11,154 nt of DNA. Origin: Bdellovibrionaceae bacterium UBA5009. GTDB taxonomy: Bacteria; Bdellovibrionota; Bdellovibrionia; Bdellovibrionales; Bdellovibrionaceae. Of the stretch, positions 1 to 6,220 are shown piece after piece (position 1 is the stretch's first letter; each line of letters begins with the position of its first letter). The stretch spans positions 1 through 11,154 of the forward strand of contig DGYJ01000041.1 of the NCBI GenBank assembly GCA_002396665.1. The letters run 5' to 3'. The notes beneath the pieces are model-generated. The model had not been told where the DNA came from. It made no database searches and was given only the letters and a program-made list of their open reading frames with translations. The position numbers were made by a program, and so were the translations under genes.

Positions 1-1
1 A

Positions 2-931
2 AAAGCATTTATCGAGTGGGATTCCTTCTACAAAAAACTCGAAGACGCCAAGGTCCTCCTCGACATGGCTGTCGAAGCCCAAGATGAAGACACCTTCAAA
101 GAGCTTAAATCTGAAATTCAACAGATTGAAAAATTGGGCCAAGATCTTGAACTGAAAAGAGTCCTGAATGGTGAAATGGACATGAATAGCGCCTATCTTT
201 CGATCAACTCGGGAGCTGGCGGGACAGAGTCCTGCGACTGGGCGGCGATGCTGCTGCGAATGTACACTCGCTATGCAGATCAGCACGGTTATCGCGCTGA
301 AATTTTAGAGATGAGCGAGGGCGAAGAGGCCGGAATCAAATCTTGTACATTACTTATCGAAGGTCCCTACGCCTATGGTTATTTAAAAGCCGAATCAGGA
401 GTACACCGCTTGGTCAGAATTTCGCCCTTTGATTCCAATGCCAGAAGGCACACTTCGTTTGCATCTGTATTTTCCTGGGCCGAAGTGGATGATGATATAG
501 AAATTGATATTCGCCCTGAAGACGTAAAAGTTGAAACCTATCGATCCAGTGGCGCCGGTGGACAGCACGTCAATAAAACTGACTCTGCCGTGCGCATGTA
601 TCACATCCCCACAGGAATTATCGTTCAATGCCAAACACAAAGAAGTCAGATTCAGAATCGTGAAAAAGCATTGAAAATGTTAAAGGCTGCACTTTATGAA
701 AAAGAGCTTGAAAAACGCAATCAAGAAAAAGACGCCATGAACTCGCAAAAAAAAGCCAACGAGTGGGGCTCACAAATTCGTTCCTATGTGATGCATCCCT
801 ATCAGTTGGTCAAAGACCATCGAACTGATTTTGAAACCAACCAGGTTCATGATGTGATGGACGGTGATTTGGATGGCTTTATTATGGCTTATTTGAAATC
901 TCAAATTCAAAATCCTTCTGAAAACAAATGA
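2..931 (+). CDS. prfB: Peptide chain release factor 2 (RF2), 5'-truncated by window edge
   Basis: RF2 recognises UAA and UGA stop codons in the ribosomal A site and triggers hydrolysis of peptidyl-tRNA in the cytoplasm. The frame is open from base 2, so the ATG at 65 is internal: the 21 codons before it continue RF2-like sequence. About 309 residues are visible against roughly 365 in the family, so the start and any programmed +1 frameshift site near codon 25 lie upstream of the window. The GGQ catalytic motif is encoded at 557-565 within GAGGQHVNKTDSAVR. The tripeptide SPF at 422-430, in RISPFDSNARRHTSF, is the RF2 stop-recognition signature and separates it from RF1, which has PxT. The C-terminal part is complete and ends with TGA, one of the codons RF2 itself reads. 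It is unrelated in function to the envelope genes downstream. Confidence 0.96.
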   Translation, partial: KAFIEWDSFYKKLEDAKVLLDMAVEAQDEDTFKELKSEIQQIEKLGQDLELKRVLNGEMDMNSAYLSINSGAGGTESCDWAAMLLRMYTRYADQHGYRAEILEMSEGEEAGIKSCTLLIEGPYAYGYLKAESGVHRLVRISPFDSNARRHTSFASVFSWAEVDDDIEIDIRPEDVKVETYRSSGAGGQHVNKTDSAVRMYHIPTGIIVQCQTQRSQIQNREKALKMLKAALYEKELEKRNQEKDAMNSQKKANEWGSQIRSYVMHPYQLVKDHRTDFETNQVHDVMDGDLDGFIMAYLKSQIQNPSENK

Positions 932-1047
932 GTAAGGATTCGAGGGTGGCTTTAATTGGAATCAATTTAAACAGCATTAATTTAAAGAATGGTAATTTAA
1001 CTAAGATGAATTTGTTGATGGTCGGCCAACCGTTGGCCAGCGAATGA
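928..1047 (+). CDS. Possible small ORF with pentapeptide-like repeats (39 codons)
   Basis: I do not recognise this as a known gene. An ATG at 928 overlaps the prfB stop in an ATGA junction, the same arrangement seen three times later in the window. The frame stays open for 39 codons to a TGA at 1045-1047. Its middle reads as four five-residue units of the form x-N-L-x-x (INLNS, INLKN, GNLTK, MNLLM). This resembles the A(N/D)Lxx pentapeptide-repeat pattern, but without the small residue two positions before the Leu, and four units are too few for a stable beta-helix. No Shine-Dalgarno precedes the ATG, so translation would depend on coupling to prfB. The AAGG that probably serves lolC starts at the last base of this ORF's stop codon. 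Chance is a real alternative for so short an ORF. Confidence 0.28.
   Translation: MSKDSRVALIGINLNSINLKNGNLTKMNLLMVGQPLASE
964..1023. repeat. 15-base periodic degenerate repeat
   Basis: The heptamer AATTTAA occurs at 964-970, 979-985 and 994-1000, and AATTTG follows at 1009-1014, so four units are spaced exactly 15 bases apart. A weaker match (GCTTTAA) sits one period earlier at 949. Only the first six or seven bases of each unit are conserved and the rest varies. A 15-base period equals five codons, so it is read in frame by the small ORF above as repeated Asn-Leu. It could equally be a remnant non-coding repeat. Confidence 0.6.
1024..1038. repeat. Short palindrome before lolC
   Basis: GGCCAAC and GTTGGCC are perfect inverted arms of 7 bases around a single central C. 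No T-run follows, so it does not look like a Rho-independent terminator. As RNA the loop would be too tight unless the inner pairs open, leaving 6-base arms and a 3-base loop. As DNA it could be an operator half-site pair upstream of the lolC start at 1059. It lies inside the possible small ORF, so it may also be incidental. Confidence 0.4.
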
Positions 1048-1058
1048 AGGTGGCTTGA

Positions 1059-2297
1059 GTGAAATCTTTTTTAGGTCAGCTCAAAATTTCAAAATTTGAA
1101 ATGAGTTTAGCAATCAAATTGCTTTTTTCAAGGCGGGCGCTATTTGGTGGATCTGCGCCCCTTGCTTTGATGGGATTAATTTTAGGAGTGGCTTGCTTGA
1201 TCGTATCTATGGCGGTGATGAGCGGCTTCGAATCCACTCTGCAAAAAGCCATGGCCGATGTCACAGGGCACGTTCGCCTTGTGCGCACGGCAAAACCCAA
1301 TGATGATTGGCAAGTGCTCGTTGATAAAATTAAAAAATTAGAGCCAACCCTTGAAGGTGCAACTCGCTTTGCCAGTGTGGAAGCCATCGTGGCCCATAAG
1401 GGCGCACTGACCGGTGTTTTAATTCAAGGTGTGGATTCTGAGCACTATTCTGAAGTTTTGCGTTTACAATCAAGGCTTATCGAAGGTTCTGTCGATTTGC
1501 CTGGGGCATTGATTGGCAAAGGTTTGCAAAAGAAATTGCAACTGCAAGTGGGGGATGAGTTCCGCGTTGTCTTGCCAGTGAATAATGGAATTGATCCGTC
1601 ATCGTTTCGTCGCCAGGTGGGAACTTTTAAAGTCACAGGTGTTTTAGATCTTGGGAAGTACGAATGGAACGAAAGATTTATTTTAACGGACCTAACGGCC
1701 ACGCAAAAATTGGCTGAAATCGGAGAAAAATACACAGGTTTAATTTTAAGATTTAAAGAGATCACCCATGCCCGTGATGCGGGCTTTCACTTAAGTCAAA
1801 ATCTTGGCAATGATTACTGGATACGTGATTGGCGTGATGCCAATGAAAATTTATTTGATGCCGTGAATATTGAGCGCATCGTGATCTTTTTTGTGGTTTT
1901 GATTATTGTTATTGTTGCGGCCTTTAATGTTTCAAGCACTTTGTATATCAATGTTTTACAAAGATACAACGACATCGCCATTTTTAAAACATTGGGGTTA
2001 AAATCCTCTGAAGTTTTAAAGATTTTTTCTTTTCAAGGATTACTGATCGGTTCCGTTGGGCTTTTGGGGGGCGGTATTCTGGGGTTGATTCTTTGCCAGC
2101 TATTTATGTGGGGGCAGACTCATTTAGGATTGATTCCAGGTTCAGTTTACAAAGTGGATACGATCCAAGTGCAGATTCGCGGCATGGATTTATTGATGAT
2201 TTCAGTTGCAACACTGACAATTTGTTTTTTAGCGACCTTGTCCCCGGCGCGAAAAGGTTCTAAGCTCAATCCAGTTGAGGGTTTGAAGTATGGTTAA
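1059..2297 (+). CDS. lolC: Lipoprotein-releasing ABC transporter permease, LolC/LolE family
   Basis: This inner-membrane subunit of the Lol exporter extracts outer-membrane lipoproteins and passes them to periplasmic LolA. The 412 residues fit the family (about 400-415). TM1 is near residues 34-55, followed by a periplasmic domain at about 57-268, then TMs near 273-294, 324-350 and 377-396. Family signs are DIAIFKTLGLKSSEVLKIF (305-323), which resembles the coupling segment that contacts the ATPase, and a C-terminus of the P(A)R...NPVEGLKYG type. The GTG start is chosen because AAGG at 1047-1050 precedes it by 8 bases; the in-frame ATG at 1101 lacks such a site. It overlaps lolD by 8 bases. 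Only one permease gene is present here, so it could be LolC, LolE or a LolF-like subunit that pairs with itself. The symbol is therefore approximate. Confidence 0.9.
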   Translation: MKSFLGQLKISKFEMSLAIKLLFSRRALFGGSAPLALMGLILGVACLIVSMAVMSGFESTLQKAMADVTGHVRLVRTAKPNDDWQVLVDKIKKLEPTLEGATRFASVEAIVAHKGALTGVLIQGVDSEHYSEVLRLQSRLIEGSVDLPGALIGKGLQKKLQLQVGDEFRVVLPVNNGIDPSSFRRQVGTFKVTGVLDLGKYEWNERFILTDLTATQKLAEIGEKYTGLILRFKEITHARDAGFHLSQNLGNDYWIRDWRDANENLFDAVNIERIVIFFVVLIIVIVAAFNVSSTLYINVLQRYNDIAIFKTLGLKSSEVLKIFSFQGLLIGSVGLLGGGILGLILCQLFMWGQTHLGLIPGSVYKVDTIQVQIRGMDLLMISVATLTICFLATLSPARKGSKLNPVEGLKYG

Positions 2298-2970
2298 AAA
2301 TAAATTGATGTCGGCCCAGCATATTTACAAAAGCTATTCCCAAGGCACTGGTGAATTGCCGATTTTAAAGGGCATTAGCCTAGATATTTATGAGGGCGAC
2401 GCCATTGGGATCGTTGGAACCTCAGGTGCTGGCAAAAGCACATTGCTTCAAATTTTAGGGACCCTGGACCGCCCCCAAAGTGGAGATATTTTTTTTCAGA
2501 ATCAAAACTTACTTCAAATGAGTGATGATGAACTTTCTCTTTTTCGCAATGAAACCATGGGATTTGTTTTTCAGTTCCATCATTTGCTTTCTGAATTTAC
2601 GGCCCTTGAAAATGTGATGCTTCCATGCCGCATTGCTGGGCAGTCCGTCAAAGAAGCGAAGGAAGTTGCCATGGATTTATTGGCTTTTTTGGGTTTGTCT
2701 GACCGAGTAGATCATTACCCGAATCAGCTTTCTGGGGGTGAGCTTCAAAGGGTTTCAATTGCCAGGGCCCTGATTCGTCGTCCAAGGCTACTTTTTGCCG
2801 ATGAGCCCACGGGAAATTTGGATTCGACTAATAGCGGCAAAATCCAAGATTTGTTTTTCCAGCTGAAGGAAAAATTTAATTTATCCCTGATTGTTGTGAC
2901 CCATGATTTGATTTTTGCCCAAAGATTTCCCAAGGTGCTGCGCCTGAAAGATGGCCAGTGGTTTTCTTGA
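2290..2970 (+). CDS. lolD: Lipoprotein-releasing system ATP-binding protein LolD
   Basis: This cytoplasmic ABC ATPase powers lipoprotein release by the Lol permease encoded just upstream. All nucleotide-binding elements are intact in 226 residues: Walker A GTSGAGKS (43-50), the Q-loop in FQFHHLLSEFTALENV (Q95), the ABC signature LSGGE (147-151), Walker B LLFADE (167-172) and the switch His205 in VVTHD. The FQFHHLL(S/P)EFTALENV stretch is typical of LolD and separates it from MacB-like or FtsE ATPases. The ATG at 2290 is preferred because GAGGG at 2277-2281 sits 8 bases upstream inside the lolC end. The next ATG, at 2308, has no such site. The 8-base overlap with lolC suggests coupled translation and balanced subunit amounts. 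Confidence 0.96.
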   Translation: MVKNKLMSAQHIYKSYSQGTGELPILKGISLDIYEGDAIGIVGTSGAGKSTLLQILGTLDRPQSGDIFFQNQNLLQMSDDELSLFRNETMGFVFQFHHLLSEFTALENVMLPCRIAGQSVKEAKEVAMDLLAFLGLSDRVDHYPNQLSGGELQRVSIARALIRRPRLLFADEPTGNLDSTNSGKIQDLFFQLKEKFNLSLIVVTHDLIFAQRFPKVLRLKDGQWFS

Positions 2971-2971
2971 C

Positions 2972-2998
2972 AAGGCCGTTAGCGTCAAGCTAGGCTTT
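2972..2998 (+). terminator. Hairpin between lolD and bamA (weak terminator or attenuator candidate)
   Basis: Directly after the lolD stop, AAGGCC (2972-2977) can pair with GGCTTT (2993-2998) including one G-U pair. After a two-base bulge, TAGC (2980-2983) pairs with GCTA (2989-2992) around a five-base loop, GTCAA. The stem totals about ten pairs. It ends in CTTTCATC rather than a clean U-tract, so strong intrinsic termination is unlikely. It could partially reduce readthrough into bamA or protect the lolD mRNA 3' end. Confidence 0.3.
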
Positions 2999-3017
2999 CA
3001 TCGAGTTTAAACATCAC

Positions 3018-5636
3018 TTGGATTGGACGACAAAATTGAATCATATCAATAAATTATCTTCTTCTCAAAAACAGATATTTTTATTTTTTTCGTCCATTAC
3101 TTCCATTGCGTCCATTATATGTGCAGCTTTATTATGTTCCGAAATTTCTTTGGCTCAGAATTCAATGGCTCAAAATTCAAATTCGCCCATCTCGAAGAGT
3201 TCAAAAAGCGCAAATTCAGTTCGTGGCAATGATTCTAAAAAATCTAAAGCTTCAAAATCAAAAAGTGCTAAATCTTCATCAAGCGCAAAATCTACGGGCT
3301 CTAAAAAGTCTTCTCGGGCGAAACAATCCAGCACTTCGAAACTGGACATAAAGTCTAAATCCGCTGTCGGTCAAATTTCTGAAATCAAGGTCACTGGAAA
3401 TAAAAAAATCGAAAAGGATGCGATTCTTGCGCGCCTAGAAAGCAAAGTTGGTAGCGAGTACTCTGATGAAAATATCAAGAAGGACATCGCCAGCATTTTC
3501 AAGTCTGGATTTTTTTACAATGTTGAAGTGGATCAAAATATTCAGGACGGAAAAGTAATTCTAGAATATCGCGTGCAAGAAAAGCCATCCATGTCAGAAA
3601 TCAAGTTTGAAGGCGTTTCTGAAATTAAAGCAGAAGATGTGTCGGAAGCTTCTGGGATTAAAGCCTACGAGCTTTTAAATATTTCTAAAATTAAAGAAGC
3701 CCAGGAAAAGATACTAAAACTTTACGAAGACAAAGGTTTCTTTTTGGCAAAGGTTGATTACCGCATCGAAGATCTTGTTAAAGATGAAACCGTTCGAGTC
3801 ATTTTTGATATTAAAGAAAATGACAAAGTTAAAGTGAAGCACATCAATATCCTGGGTAATAAACAAGTCAAGGATAGCGATATCAAAGGCCACTTGGTGA
3901 CTCAAGAAGAAGGATTTTTTACGGGCCTCAGCGGATCGGGCGCTTACAAGCAAGATGCCTTTGATCGCGATGTGCAGATCATTCGTTTTTTGTATTATAA
4001 CAAGGGTTATATTCAGGCGAAGGTGGATCGCCCCCAGGTGACGGTGACTCCGGATAAAAAAGGAATATACATCACCATCAAAGTGGACGAGGGCGAACAA
4101 TTTGATGTGGGCGAAATTGATTTCGCTGGCGATATTTTGTTTCCGAAGTCAGAACTTCTTGAAACCATTAAATTGGATGACAACCAAATTTTTGCCTACG
4201 ATGTTTTGCAAAAAGATTTGGGCGAACTTCAGGCCAAATATGGTGACTTGGGTTATGCCTATACAAACGTTGTCCCGCGCTGGAATATTCGTGAAAAAGA
4301 CCGCAAGGTTGATATCGTTTTTGATTTCGATAAAGGCGTGAAGGTTTATTTTGGCGAGTTGAATGTGGTGGGGAATTCGAAAACCCGCGATAAAGTCATC
4401 CGACGTGAATTAAAAATCAAAGAGGGCGAACTGTACAATGAAACTCGTCGCCGTGAATCCTTAGAAAATATTCAGCGCCTTGGTTTTTTCGAAGAAGTAA
4501 ATTTTAAAACTTCAACTCCGGCAGATCATCAAGACATCATGAATGTTGATATCGTGGTGAAAGAGCGTAGTACAGGGCAGATTCAGTTTGGTGCAGGTTA
4601 CGGTTCGACCCAGGGTTTCACATTGTCTGGTTCGGTTCAGCAGACAAATTTCCAAGGTAAAGGGCAAAACTTAGGAGTGTCTTTAGATTACTCAAGTACT
4701 CGACAATCCTATGATGTCAGTTTCACAGAGCCTTACTTTAAGGACACGCTTTGGTCCGTGGGCTTTCGCGTGTTTGAAACCAATGTTTCAGGTCGTTCAG
4801 ATTACGACGAAAGAAAATATGGTCCGTCAGTATTTTTGGGTCATCCACTTGGGGATTATACCCGATTCAATATGAGTTACGCCTACGTGGCGACTCGGCT
4901 CGGTGAAAAGTATGATAATTTAGGAAAAGTCACAGATCCAATTCTGTATCCTTTGAATACGGCAGAAGGGGATGCTGGCCTGGCCGGAGTCAGTCTTGAT
5001 TACGATACAAGAAATGATCGTTTTCGCCCGACGAAGGGGATCTATGCAAAGGCTGGATTTTCTGTCACAGGGCCCTTTGGTGGAAATTTAAAATACTACA
5101 AAGCCAGTGCCGACTTTAGATTCTTTAAAAATATTTTCTGGGATGTCGTCTTCAGAAATTCATTTTCTTACGCAAGAATTGAATCCACTGATAAGTCCAA
5201 AACCCCTCCATTCAATGAATTGTATTTGCTGGGTGGTCCGTATTCGCTTCGTGGTTATCGCTATGGACGTGTCGGTCGAATGCAGCAATCTGTGTACTTA
5301 AAACAAAGATTAATGGCTGCAAATCCTGCACTTTCTTCAGCAGATGCAGAACAGCAGTCAAAAACATTCTACGGTGGTACTCAGCAGTTGATGTATCAGG
5401 GCGAGCTTTTGTTCCCGATGATTCGCGAGGCTGAAATGTATGGTGTAGGCTTCTATGATGTCGGTGAGGCCGAAGATTCGATTTCTGACAGCAAGCTTTT
5501 TGCTGATATGGGATTTGGTATCAGGTGGTTTTCGCCCATTGGCCCATTGCGTTTTGAGTGGGGCTTCCCGTTGAATAGGGATACACTTTACCACGAGGCC
5601 TCAGTGTTTGAATTTTCGATTGGGACGCCATTTTAA
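3018..5636 (+). CDS. bamA: Outer membrane protein assembly factor BamA
   Basis: BamA is the Omp85-family core of the BAM complex that folds beta-barrels into the outer membrane. From the TTG at 3018 it is 872 residues. A signal peptide spans about residues 1-46, with likely cleavage after SLA. A Ser/Lys-rich linker follows (about 56-115), then five POTRA domains at roughly 118-190, 191-270, 271-361, 362-440 and 441-517, and a barrel from about 520 to the end. The loop-6 motif is LRGY (744-747; VRGF/VRGY in relatives), and the last residue is Phe after SIGTP, as expected for the beta-signal. No in-frame ATG exists before the signal peptide ends, so the start is non-ATG. TTG at 3018 gives the longest protein, while TTG at 3036 has a GGA 8 bases upstream and is a fair alternative. 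The N-terminal linker makes it longer than the roughly 800-residue norm. Placement next to skp is classic. Confidence 0.95.
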   Translation: MDWTTKLNHINKLSSSQKQIFLFFSSITSIASIICAALLCSEISLAQNSMAQNSNSPISKSSKSANSVRGNDSKKSKASKSKSAKSSSSAKSTGSKKSSRAKQSSTSKLDIKSKSAVGQISEIKVTGNKKIEKDAILARLESKVGSEYSDENIKKDIASIFKSGFFYNVEVDQNIQDGKVILEYRVQEKPSMSEIKFEGVSEIKAEDVSEASGIKAYELLNISKIKEAQEKILKLYEDKGFFLAKVDYRIEDLVKDETVRVIFDIKENDKVKVKHINILGNKQVKDSDIKGHLVTQEEGFFTGLSGSGAYKQDAFDRDVQIIRFLYYNKGYIQAKVDRPQVTVTPDKKGIYITIKVDEGEQFDVGEIDFAGDILFPKSELLETIKLDDNQIFAYDVLQKDLGELQAKYGDLGYAYTNVVPRWNIREKDRKVDIVFDFDKGVKVYFGELNVVGNSKTRDKVIRRELKIKEGELYNETRRRESLENIQRLGFFEEVNFKTSTPADHQDIMNVDIVVKERSTGQIQFGAGYGSTQGFTLSGSVQQTNFQGKGQNLGVSLDYSSTRQSYDVSFTEPYFKDTLWSVGFRVFETNVSGRSDYDERKYGPSVFLGHPLGDYTRFNMSYAYVATRLGEKYDNLGKVTDPILYPLNTAEGDAGLAGVSLDYDTRNDRFRPTKGIYAKAGFSVTGPFGGNLKYYKASADFRFFKNIFWDVVFRNSFSYARIESTDKSKTPPFNELYLLGGPYSLRGYRYGRVGRMQQSVYLKQRLMAANPALSSADAEQQSKTFYGGTQQLMYQGELLFPMIREAEMYGVGFYDVGEAEDSISDSKLFADMGFGIRWFSPIGPLRFEWGFPLNRDTLYHEASVFEFSIGTPF
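3153..3182 (+). repeat. 15-base tandem duplication at the BamA signal peptide junction
   Basis: Two adjacent 15-base units (3153-3167 and 3168-3182) match at 12 of 15 positions and encode AQNSM followed by AQNSN. They sit at the expected signal-peptidase cleavage region, so the duplication offers two similar mature N-termini. The second unit leads directly into the Ser/Lys-rich linker. Confidence 0.6.
3183..3362 (+). other. Ser/Lys-rich low-complexity segment encoded in bamA
   Basis: BamA residues 56-115 contain 24 Ser and 15 Lys plus 2 Arg among 60 residues, with only 2 acidic residues, giving a net charge near +15. The segment has degenerate SKS, KSS and SKK units and no predicted fold. 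It lies between the signal peptide and POTRA1, so it should be periplasmic and flexible. BamA proteins of well-studied proteobacteria go almost directly from signal peptide to POTRA1, so this is an added module. Confidence 0.85.
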
Positions 5637-5709
5637 AATTGATCAGTAAAATTGATTTTAAAAATTTTGTTTTGAAAAGGGATTTTGTTAAAAGAATTTA
5701 AAAAAAATT

Positions 5710-5715
5710 AAGGAG
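5710..5715 (+). promoter_or_regulatory. Strong ribosome binding site for skp
   Basis: AAGGAG stands 5 bases before the ATG at 5721. It is the best Shine-Dalgarno in the window and fits high expression of a periplasmic chaperone. The 84-base bamA-skp gap is the second-largest between confident genes and very AT-rich, so an extra promoter there is possible, but I see no convincing -35/-10 pair. Confidence 0.8.
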
Positions 5716-5720
5716 AATTT

Positions 5721-6218
5721 ATGAAAAAATTAATATTAGCTATCGCGTTTCTTGGCACTTCAATGGCCCATGCAGAATTCAAATTGGCCGTAGTGAATAT
5801 GCAAAAAGCTATTCAGGCTTCAACTGCTGGTAAAAAAGCAAAAGCAGAACTTGAAGGTGATTTTGAAAAAAAGAAAAAAGAGCTTCAAAAAAAAGAAGCT
5901 GACTTGAAAAAAATGGGCGAAGACCTTGAAAGAAAAAAATCTGTTTTGTCTGAGGACGTTCTTCAGAAAAAACAAATGGAATTTCAAGAAGAGATGATGA
6001 AATTCCGCGAAACAGTAGGCAAAAATCAAGTTGAGATCCAAAAGAAAGAACAGGATTTAACTTCGCCAATTATTGAAAAAATGCGTAAAATCGTTGATCG
6101 CATTGCAAAAGAAAAAGGCTACTCTGTTGTTCTTGAAAATAGTGCGGCTGTTTTGTATGCAGAAGCATCACATGATTTGACTGACGAAGTAACGAAAGCC
6201 TTTGAAAAAGAAAAATAG
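5721..6218 (+). CDS. skp: Periplasmic outer-membrane protein chaperone Skp/OmpH
   Basis: Skp holds unfolded outer-membrane proteins in the periplasm and hands them to BAM. The 165 residues are close to the E. coli length of 161. A clear signal peptide runs from MKKLILAIAFLG to a cleavage site after AHA (residue 18). The mature protein opens with EFKLAVVNMQKAI, the usual beta-strand that helps form the trimer core. A long Lys/Glu-rich coiled-coil helical hairpin at about 35-125 forms the tentacle. The C-terminal part (IIEKMRKIVDRIAKEKGYSVV and on) returns to the core and is typical of OmpH proteins. Runs of AAA and GAA codons give poly-A tracts but no frame disruption. It directly follows bamA, the conserved order, and its stop is 2 bases from lpxA. 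Confidence 0.92.
   Translation: MKKLILAIAFLGTSMAHAEFKLAVVNMQKAIQASTAGKKAKAELEGDFEKKKKELQKKEADLKKMGEDLERKKSVLSEDVLQKKQMEFQEEMMKFRETVGKNQVEIQKKEQDLTSPIIEKMRKIVDRIAKEKGYSVVLENSAAVLYAEASHDLTDEVTKAFEKEK
5881..5900 (+). repeat. Inverted repeat with an A8 loop inside skp
   Basis: AGCTTC (5881-5886) and GAAGCT (5895-5900) are perfect inverted arms around eight A residues, in codons for Glu-Leu-Gln-Lys-Lys-Glu-Ala. It may form a small mRNA hairpin, and the A8 tract is a possible polymerase slippage site. It probably arises from Lys/Glu codon use. Confidence 0.4.
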
Positions 6219-6220
6219 TC

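Noticed and set aside
395..640. Minus-strand ORF opposite prfB
   Set aside because: It lies fully inside the highly conserved GGQ-containing part of RF2 and shows no protein-like motif.
2308..2310. Later ATG as the lolD start
   Set aside because: No Shine-Dalgarno is placed for it, whereas GAGGG lies 8 bases before the ATG at 2290.
3106..3351. Alternative plus-frame ORF over the bamA 5' end
   Set aside because: It is a shifted reading of the Ser/Lys-rich segment; the bamA frame has a signal peptide and POTRA domains.
5637..5720. Possible promoter or terminator in the AT-rich bamA-skp gap
   Set aside because: TTGAAA at 5672 has only a poor -10 (AATTTA) at the right spacing, and no G/C-rich stem precedes a T-run; AAAATTGAT occurs twice (5635 and 5648), but this is weak in such AT-rich sequence.
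5887..5894. A8 tract in skp as a programmed slippage site
   Set aside because: The reading frame is continuous through it with a normal Skp sequence on both sides, so no frameshift is needed.
5809..6069. Two minus-strand ORFs opposite skp rich in Phe and Leu
   Set aside because: They are the reverse reading of Lys/Glu codons (AAA and GAA give TTT and TTC) and have no plausible start context or family features; skp on the plus strand explains the region.
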